The position numbers and the translations under genes are program-made. Under the pieces are notes generated by a model that saw only the letters and a list, made by a program, of their open reading frames with translations, was not told the DNA's origin and did not search any database. Of a DNA stretch of 7,870 nucleotides, positions 3,336 to 7,870 are shown one piece after another. How positions within the stretch are numbered: position 1 is the first letter of the stretch; every line of letters starts with the position of its first letter. Source of the stretch: AP-15 sp036008325 (GTDB lineage: Bacteria; Pseudomonadota; Alphaproteobacteria; ATCC43930; CGMCC-115725). The DNA lies in contig DASYNW010000179.1 of the NCBI GenBank assembly GCA_036008325.1, positions 1-7,870 on the forward strand, in the 5' to 3' direction.

Positions 3336-6191
3336 TTGGCCGTCACCTCAGCCCCGCCCCCGCCCTCAGCACCCGATATCACCACGGTCACGATCGAGGA
3401 CGAGATGAAGCGCTCGTACCTCGATTACGCGATGAGCGTGATCGTGGCGCGCGCCTTGCCCGATGTCCGCGACGGGCTGAAGCCGGTCCACCGCCGCATC
3501 CTCTATTCGATGAAGGTCAACGGCAACGAGTGGAACCGCGGCTACCGCAAATCGGCGCGCATCGTCGGCGACGTGATCGGCAAGTACCACCCGCATGGCG
3601 AGCTGGCAATCTACGACGCGATGGTGCGGATGGCGCAGGATTTCGCGATGCGCCTGCCGTTGATCGACGGCCAGGGCAATTTCGGCTCGATGGACGGCGA
3701 TCCGCCGGCAGCCTACCGCTACACCGAGGCGCGGCTCGCGCGCGTCGCCGATTCGCTGCTCGACGACCTCGACAACGACACCGTCGACTTTCAGCCCAAT
3801 TACGACGACACCGAGCGCGAGCCCAAGGTATTGCCGGCCGGCTTCCCGAACCTGCTGGTCAACGGCGCCCAGGGGATCGCGGTCGGCATGGCGACCAACA
3901 TACCGCCGCACAATCTGGGCGAGGTCATCGACGCCTGCTGCGCCTATCTCGACAATGGCGCGATCACCGTTGAGGAGCTGATGCAGTACGTCCCGGCCCC
4001 CGATTTCCCGACCGGCGGGACGATCATCGGCCGGGCCGGCGCGCACGCCGGCTTCAAGACCGGCCGCGGCGCGGTGGTCCTGCGCGCCAAAAGCCATGTC
4101 GAGGAGGTGCGCAAGGACCGCGAGGCGATCGTCGTCACCGAAATCCCCTATCAGGTCAACAAGTCGAAGCTGGTCGAGCGCATCGCCGAGACCGTGCGCG
4201 AAAAGCTGATCGAGGGTATTTCCGAGCTGCGCGACGAGAGCGACCGGGACGGCCTGCGCATCGTCATCGAATTGAAGCGCGACGCCGAGCCCGACATCGT
4301 CTTGAACCAGCTGCATCGCCATACCGCGCTGCAGACGAGCTTTGGCGTCAACATGCTGGCCTTGAACGGCGGCCGGCCCGAGCTCATGACCCTGCGCGAC
4401 ATCATCGTCGCCTTTGTCGCGTTCCGCGAGGAGGTCATCACCCGGCGCACGAGCCATCTGCTCGGCAAGGCGCGGGAGCGGGCGCACACCCTGATTGGCC
4501 TGTTGATCGCGGTCGCCAATCTCGACGAGATCATCGCCCTGATCCGCGCCGCCCCCGATCCGGCGACGGCGCGCGAGGGCCTCGTCGGCCGGGCGTGGCC
4601 GGCGGCCGATGTGGCGCCCCTAGTGGCGCTGGTCGGCGAGCCCGGTCGGGCGGTCGCCGCCGACGGCACTTATCAGCTCTCCGAGGAGCAGGCGCGCGCG
4701 ATCCTCGATCTGCGCTTGCAGCGCCTGACCGGGCTCGAACGCGACAAGATCGCCGAGGAATTGCACGGGCTGATCGCCGAGATCGCCGGCTATCTTGAGA
4801 TCCTCGGCTCGCGGGCGCGGCTGATCGAAGTGTTGCGCGGCGAATTGCTGGCGATCCGCGAGCGGTTCGCCAACCCGCGCCGCACCCTGATCGAGGATGT
4901 CGAGTTCGAGGCCGATATCGAGGCCCTGATCCAGCGCGAGGCGATGGTCGTCACCGTCAGCCACGCCGGCTATATCAAGCGGGTGCCATTGTCGACCTAC
5001 CGGGCGCAGCGCCGCGGCGGCCGCGGCCGCGCCGGGATGGCGATCCGCGAGGAAGATTTCCTGAACGAGGTGTTTGTCGCCTCGACCCACGCGCCGGTGC
5101 TGTTCTTTACCTCGTCGGGCCGGGTCTACAAGCTCAAGGTCCACCGCCTGCCGCTCGGCACCCCCCAGGCGCGCGGCCGGCCGATGGTCAACCTCCTACC
5201 CAACCTGGTGCCCGGCGAGACCATCTCGACGGTCATGCCGCTGCCCGAGGACGAGGAGAGCTGGGCCGATCTGACCGTCATGTTCGCCACTGCCAACGGC
5301 TATGTGCGGCGCAACGCCCTGAGCGATTTCGGCGACGTGCGCGCCAACGGCAAGATCGCGATGAAGTTCGAGGGCGAGGATGCCGACGACCGGCTGATCG
5401 CGGTCGCCACCTGCACCGACGCGAATGACGTCTTGCTCGCCACCCGCAACGGCAAGGCGATCCGCTTCCAGGTCGGCGACGTCCGGGTGTTTACCGGGCG
5501 GTCCTCGGTCGGCGTTCGCGGCATCCGGCTGCTCGGCGACGATCTGGTCATCTCGATGTCGATCCTGCGCCACCAGGAGGTCGCCCCCGAAATGCGCAAC
5601 GCCTATCTGAGCCTGGCCGCGCGGCGCCGGCGGCCGATCGGCGAGGACGGCGAGGCAGCGAGCGAACTGCCGCCTGAGCCGGAGGAACCGGATGCCGAGC
5701 CCGGCGACGAGGCGGGCTCGATCTCGGAAGAAATTTATGCCGACCTGGCGCAGCGCGAGGAATGCGTGCTGAGCGTGACCGAGAAGGGCTTTGGGGTCAG
5801 GACTTCGGCCTACGACTACCGGATCACCGGGCGCGGCGGGCAGGGCATCGACAACATGGATCTGCGCCGCCGCGACGATGCGGTCGTCGCCGTCTTCCCG
5901 GTCGGCAACAACGACCAGATCATGCTGGTGACCGATGGCGGGATGGTGATCCGCTGCCCGGTTCACGACATCCGCATCGCCCGCCGGCGCAGCCAGGGTG
6001 TCGTCATCTTCAAGATCGGCGACGGCGAGCATGTCGTCTCGGTGGCGCGCCTGCCCGAAGTCGCCGAAGAGAACGGCGAAAACGGCGATGCTGCGGCCGA
6101 GGACGCCGCGGAAAATCAACCAAAGGACGATCAACCAAATGACGATCCGCCGACCGATGACGGCCGATCGACCGATACGGGGGACGCATGA
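3336..6191 (+). CDS. gyrA: DNA gyrase subunit A
   Basis: GyrA, 951 residues here, is the DNA-breaking and rejoining subunit of the A2B2 type II topoisomerase that introduces negative supercoils using GyrB-driven ATP hydrolysis. The breakage-reunion domain fills roughly residues 15-530: EDEMKRSYLDYAMSVIV near 21-37, LKPVHRRIL near 48-56, and catalytic Tyr129 in AAYRYTEARL. The quinolone region reads HPHGELAIYD (85-94). Against E. coli this gives Glu for Asp82, Leu for Ser83, and a conserved Asp for Asp87. The C-terminal DNA-wrapping pinwheel begins near 535 and carries the GyrA box QRRGGRG at 558-564, so it is a gyrase and not ParC. An acidic, proline-rich insertion (about 757-808) interrupts the pinwheel, as in alphaproteobacterial GyrA, and a long acidic tail follows (about 908-951). 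Both explain the extra length over the 875 residues of E. coli. The TTG at 3336 is the only start upstream of the conserved core; the next ATG (residue 24) would cut into it. The Shine-Dalgarno is weak (CGAG at 3327-3330). The stop overlaps coaD. Confidence 0.98.
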   Translation: MAVTSAPPPPSAPDITTVTIEDEMKRSYLDYAMSVIVARALPDVRDGLKPVHRRILYSMKVNGNEWNRGYRKSARIVGDVIGKYHPHGELAIYDAMVRMAQDFAMRLPLIDGQGNFGSMDGDPPAAYRYTEARLARVADSLLDDLDNDTVDFQPNYDDTEREPKVLPAGFPNLLVNGAQGIAVGMATNIPPHNLGEVIDACCAYLDNGAITVEELMQYVPAPDFPTGGTIIGRAGAHAGFKTGRGAVVLRAKSHVEEVRKDREAIVVTEIPYQVNKSKLVERIAETVREKLIEGISELRDESDRDGLRIVIELKRDAEPDIVLNQLHRHTALQTSFGVNMLALNGGRPELMTLRDIIVAFVAFREEVITRRTSHLLGKARERAHTLIGLLIAVANLDEIIALIRAAPDPATAREGLVGRAWPAADVAPLVALVGEPGRAVAADGTYQLSEEQARAILDLRLQRLTGLERDKIAEELHGLIAEIAGYLEILGSRARLIEVLRGELLAIRERFANPRRTLIEDVEFEADIEALIQREAMVVTVSHAGYIKRVPLSTYRAQRRGGRGRAGMAIREEDFLNEVFVASTHAPVLFFTSSGRVYKLKVHRLPLGTPQARGRPMVNLLPNLVPGETISTVMPLPEDEESWADLTVMFATANGYVRRNALSDFGDVRANGKIAMKFEGEDADDRLIAVATCTDANDVLLATRNGKAIRFQVGDVRVFTGRSSVGVRGIRLLGDDLVISMSILRHQEVAPEMRNAYLSLAARRRRPIGEDGEAASELPPEPEEPDAEPGDEAGSISEEIYADLAQREECVLSVTEKGFGVRTSAYDYRITGRGGQGIDNMDLRRRDDAVVAVFPVGNNDQIMLVTDGGMVIRCPVHDIRIARRRSQGVVIFKIGDGEHVVSVARLPEVAEENGENGDAAAEDAAENQPKDDQPNDDPPTDDGRSTDTGDA
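6115..6162 (+). repeat. Short tandem repeat in the gyrA acidic tail
   Basis: The 15-base unit ATCAACCAAAGGACG (6115-6129) is followed at once by ATCAACCAAATGACG (6130-6144), one mismatch in fifteen. A degenerate 18-base third copy follows at 6145-6162. The repeats are in frame and encode Pro-x-Asp-Asp-like units in the extreme C-terminus of GyrA. They are likely to arise by slippage and to vary in number between strains. Confidence 0.6.
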
Positions 6192-6730
6192 TTGAGCCGC
6201 GCGTCGGGGTCTATCCCGGCACCTTCGACCCGATCACCAACGGTCATTCGGACATCATCCGCCGGGCGGCCAGGCTGGTCGACCGGCTGGTCATCGGCGT
6301 CGCGCGCAATGACGGCAAGGGGCCGCTGTTCGCGACCGACGAGCGGGTCGAGATCGTGCGCGACGAGGTCGCCCATCTCGAAAACGGCGATGCCGGGCAT
6401 ATCGAGGTGCGTGCCTTCGACACCCTCTTGATGCATTTCGCCCAATCGGTCGGGGCCGGCACCATCATCCGCGGTCTGCGCGCGGTGTCGGATTTCGAAT
6501 ACGAGTTTCAGATGGCCGGGATGAACGCCCGGCTCGACCCGCAGGTCGAAACCGTCTTTCTGATGGCCTCCGACCGCTTTCAGTTCATCTCGTCGCGTTT
6601 TGTCAAGGAGATCGGCGCCTTGGGCGGCGACGTCTCGCATTTCGTCAGCCCGCGCGTCGCCGTGCGCCTGGCCGAGCGGTTTGCCCTCGGCCGCAGCAAA
6701 CCTGCCCGCCGCGCCGCCGCAGCCGGGTAG
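6188..6730 (+). CDS. coaD: Phosphopantetheine adenylyltransferase
   Basis: CoaD is a cytoplasmic nucleotidyltransferase that makes dephospho-CoA and pyrophosphate from ATP and 4'-phosphopantetheine, the penultimate step of coenzyme A synthesis. The 180-residue protein opens with the family signature YPGTFDPITNGH; Thr17-Asn18-Gly19-His20 is the T/HxGH nucleotide motif. Lys44 follows in RNDGKGPLF, then IIRGLRAVSDFEYEFQMAGMN (about 93-113, with Arg95) and FISSRFVKEIGALGGDVSHFV (about 133-153), the ISS-type motif that contacts the nucleotide phosphates. The start ATG at 6188 overlaps the gyrA TGA as ATGA, with a GGGGGA at 6179-6184 inside the gyrA end, so translation is almost certainly coupled. 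The protein is about 20 residues longer than E. coli CoaD (159) because of an Arg/Ala-rich tail after residue 165 that is probably disordered. The identification is firm. Confidence 0.97.
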   Translation: MIEPRVGVYPGTFDPITNGHSDIIRRAARLVDRLVIGVARNDGKGPLFATDERVEIVRDEVAHLENGDAGHIEVRAFDTLLMHFAQSVGAGTIIRGLRAVSDFEYEFQMAGMNARLDPQVETVFLMASDRFQFISSRFVKEIGALGGDVSHFVSPRVAVRLAERFALGRSKPARRAAAAG

Positions 6731-6766
6731 GCCAAGGCGATTTCGATCGCTGTCGGTGCCCGACTA

Positions 6767-6806
6767 GCCGGAATCGCGTCGGACCTTCGATCTGGCCGGA
6801 ATCGCG
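6767..6806. repeat. 12-bp direct repeat upstream of the LLM oxidoreductase gene
   Basis: GCCGGAATCGCG occurs at 6767-6778 and again, without mismatch, at 6795-6806, 28 bases start to start. Similarity continues weakly beyond the 12 bases (TCG versus CCG). Both copies lie in the 129-base gap between coaD and the oxidoreductase gene, 54 bases or more before its start. Paired direct repeats at this place can be binding sites for a regulator; chance or duplication is also possible. I do not recognise the motif. Confidence 0.45.
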
Positions 6807-6844
6807 CCGTCGGGGTAAGGTTGCGCCAGCGGATACCCTGACGA

Positions 6845-6852
6845 AAGAGGAG
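6845..6852 (+). promoter_or_regulatory. Ribosome binding site of the LLM oxidoreductase gene
   Basis: AAGAGGAG lies 7 bases before the ATG at 6860 and is one of the clearest Shine-Dalgarno sequences in the window. It supports that start. Confidence 0.7.
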
Positions 6853-6859
6853 CGGGGCG

Positions 6860-7714
6860 ATGGATTTCGGCGTGTCGATGTTTCACACCGATTATTCGAT
6901 GCCGGCGGTGCAGTTGGCGCCGGCGCTCGAGGAGCGCGGCTTCGAATCCTTGTGGGCGCCCGAGCACTCGCACATCCCGGTGCCGCGGCGGACGCCATTT
7001 CCGGGCGGCGGCGAATTGCCCAAGGCATATTACGATGCGATGGACCCGTTCGTCGTGCTCGGCGCGGCGGCGGCCGTCACGAGCACCCTGAAGCTCGGCA
7101 CCGGGGTGTGCCTGGTCGTGCAGCGCGACCCGATCCAGACCGCCAAGCTCGTCGCCACCCTCGACCAGCTTTCGGGCGGGCGGTTTCTGTTCGGGGTCGG
7201 CGGCGGCTGGAACGCCGAGGAGATCGAGGATCACGGCGCCGCCTTCAAAACCCGCTTCAAGCTGATGCGCGAGCGCATCGAGGCGATGAAGGCGATCTGG
7301 ACCGAGACCAAGGCTGAATATCACGGCGAATTCGTCGATTTCGGGCCGATGATGGCCTGGCCCAAACCGGTGCAGAAGCCATACCCGCCGATCATCGTCG
7401 GCGGCGCCTTTCCGCATGCCGCGCGCCGGGCGATCCGTTACGGCGACGGTTGGATCCCGATCGCCGGCCGCGCCCCTTATGGCGACGTCAACGATTTTCT
7501 GCCGAAATTCCGGGAGATGGCGGCGCCAGCCGGACGCGGCCCGGCGTCCCTGCCGATTACTCTGTTCGGCGCCGCCGAGGATGTCGACCTGCTCCGGCGC
7601 TACCGCGACATGGGCGTGGCCCGGGTGGTCGCGAGCCTCCCGGCCGAGCCGGCCAACAAGACCGTGCCGGCGCTCGACCGCTGGGCCGAGCTGATCGGCC
7701 GGGTCAACGCCTGA
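6860..7714 (+). CDS. LLM class (luciferase-like) flavin/F420-dependent oxidoreductase
   Basis: This is a 284-residue cytoplasmic enzyme with the bacterial-luciferase TIM-barrel fold. Landmarks in order are MDFGVSMF (strand 1), ALEERGFESLWAPEH near 23-37, LKLGTGVCLV near 77-86, QLSGGRFLFGVGGGWNAEE near 103-121 (the glycine-rich cofactor region typical of the superfamily), YPPIIVGGAFPHAARRA near 175-191, and YGDGWIPIAGR near 194-204. The overall wording resembles the group annotated as probable F420-dependent oxidoreductases (Rv2161c-like), whose members are common in actinobacteria and also occur in alphaproteobacteria. Whether this one uses F420 or FMN cannot be told from the sequence, and the substrate is unknown. 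The ATG at 6860 follows a strong Shine-Dalgarno sequence. The 129-base gap from coaD, containing a direct repeat, suggests its own promoter. The GST gene begins 47 bases downstream, so the two may be co-transcribed. Confidence 0.87.
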   Translation: MDFGVSMFHTDYSMPAVQLAPALEERGFESLWAPEHSHIPVPRRTPFPGGGELPKAYYDAMDPFVVLGAAAAVTSTLKLGTGVCLVVQRDPIQTAKLVATLDQLSGGRFLFGVGGGWNAEEIEDHGAAFKTRFKLMRERIEAMKAIWTETKAEYHGEFVDFGPMMAWPKPVQKPYPPIIVGGAFPHAARRAIRYGDGWIPIAGRAPYGDVNDFLPKFREMAAPAGRGPASLPITLFGAAEDVDLLRRYRDMGVARVVASLPAEPANKTVPALDRWAELIGRVNA

Positions 7715-7761
7715 CCGCCGACCGGCGCTACGCAATCAATCATACGAAAGGCGAGCCCTCG

Positions 7762-7870
7762 ATGGCGATCGAACTGCACACCTGGAACACCCCGAACGGC
7801 CGCAAGATCAGCGTCGCGCTCGAAGAGATGGGGCTGCCCTACACGGTCCACCCGATCAACATCTCTAAAG
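7762..7870 (+). CDS. Glutathione S-transferase, N-terminal fragment (nu-class/YfcG-like)
   Basis: Only the first 36 codons are present; the gene leaves the window in frame. The visible part is the start of a thioredoxin-fold GST N-terminal domain: strand 1 (IELHTWNT), then TPNGRKISVALEEMGLPY, then strand 2 (TVHPINIS). The Thr-Pro-Asn-Gly turn before helix 1, followed by Lys-Ile and LEE, is as in E. coli YfcG and related nu-class GSTs. In that class the Thr and Asn replace the Ser or Tyr that contacts glutathione in other classes, and many members act as disulfide-bond reductases or glutathione transferases. The ATG at 7762 has a modest GAAAGG at 7746-7751 upstream. It lies 47 bases after the LLM oxidoreductase on the same strand with no clear terminator between them. 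The class assignment rests on few residues. Confidence 0.82.
   Translation, partial: MAIELHTWNTPNGRKISVALEEMGLPYTVHPINISK

Noticed and set aside
3272..3973. Plus-strand frame of 233 codons starting before gyrA and overlapping it out of frame
   Set aside because: The translation is Arg-rich and resembles no family; the overlap with the conserved GyrA core shows it is a frame shadow. It was considered as an upstream regulatory ORF but has no Shine-Dalgarno.
3366..4487. Long open frame of 373 codons on the minus strand, opposite gyrA
   Set aside because: It lies wholly antisense to the conserved GyrA core, and its translation is low-complexity and rich in Asp, Ala, Val, His and Arg, as expected for an antisense frame of high-GC coding DNA.
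5196..6134. Open frame of 312 codons on the minus strand, opposite the 3' half of gyrA
   Set aside because: Same kind of antisense shadow; no domain recognised, and the plus strand is clearly coding.
6752..6764. Hairpin GTCGG-TGC-CCGAC after coaD, possible terminator
   Set aside because: The stem is only 5 bp and no T-tract follows, so intrinsic termination is not supported.
7717..7728. Small hairpin CGCCG-AC-CGGCG between the LLM gene and the GST gene
   Set aside because: It has a very short stem, a two-base loop and no T-run; it is not evidence of transcription termination.
7033..7735. Minus-strand open frame (part of 6764-7735) opposite the LLM oxidoreductase
   Set aside because: It is antisense to a well-conserved gene that has a strong Shine-Dalgarno; composition is typical of a shadow frame.

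Overview
The window is high-GC chromosomal DNA, densely packed and ordinary in organisation. Several features point to an alphaproteobacterium. GyrA carries the acidic insertion in its C-terminal domain that I associate with that class. gyrA and coaD are directly coupled. The methionine synthase fragment is the short cobalamin-independent type common in that class. One promoter has a TTGACA -35 box and a GCTTAGCT-like -10 region. A Rhodospirillales- or Reyranella-like lineage is a guess. I see no mobile element, CRISPR array, tRNA, rRNA or phage signature.

Layout. (1) Positions 1-424 are the 3' end of a short-form MetE-like methionine synthase. (2) Positions 504-2586 are a copper-delivery module for cytochrome c oxidase: a caa3-type CtaG membrane protein, then a periplasmic PCuAC chaperone 4 bases downstream, then a convergent Sco/SenC lipoprotein whose stop codon lies 3 bases from that of PCuAC. 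No oxidase subunit gene is in view. (3) Positions 2855-3103 encode a small GlsB/YeaQ/YmgE-type membrane protein with a good Shine-Dalgarno sequence. (4) The 232-base gap before gyrA holds a nested inverted-repeat structure, a likely terminator and a weak -10 candidate. (5) Positions 3336-6191 are gyrA, and coaD (phosphopantetheine adenylyltransferase) overlaps it by an ATGA. (6) Positions 6860-7714 encode a luciferase-like (LLM class) oxidoreductase behind a 12-bp direct repeat. (7) A nu-class-like glutathione S-transferase begins at 7762 and runs off the window.

How the genes relate. CtaG, PCuAC and Sco form one functional set: periplasmic Cu(I) passes through PCuAC and Sco to the oxidase copper centres, with CtaG in the membrane. 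GyrA and CoaD share only an operon. The LLM oxidoreductase and the GST could be a redox or detoxification pair, but only adjacency supports this.

The observation most worth checking is in GyrA. The positions matching E. coli Asp82-Ser83 read Glu-Leu, so the enzyme carries by sequence the residue of the classical Ser83Leu quinolone-resistance change. I found no convincing undescribed system; the other findings are regulatory or structural candidates.
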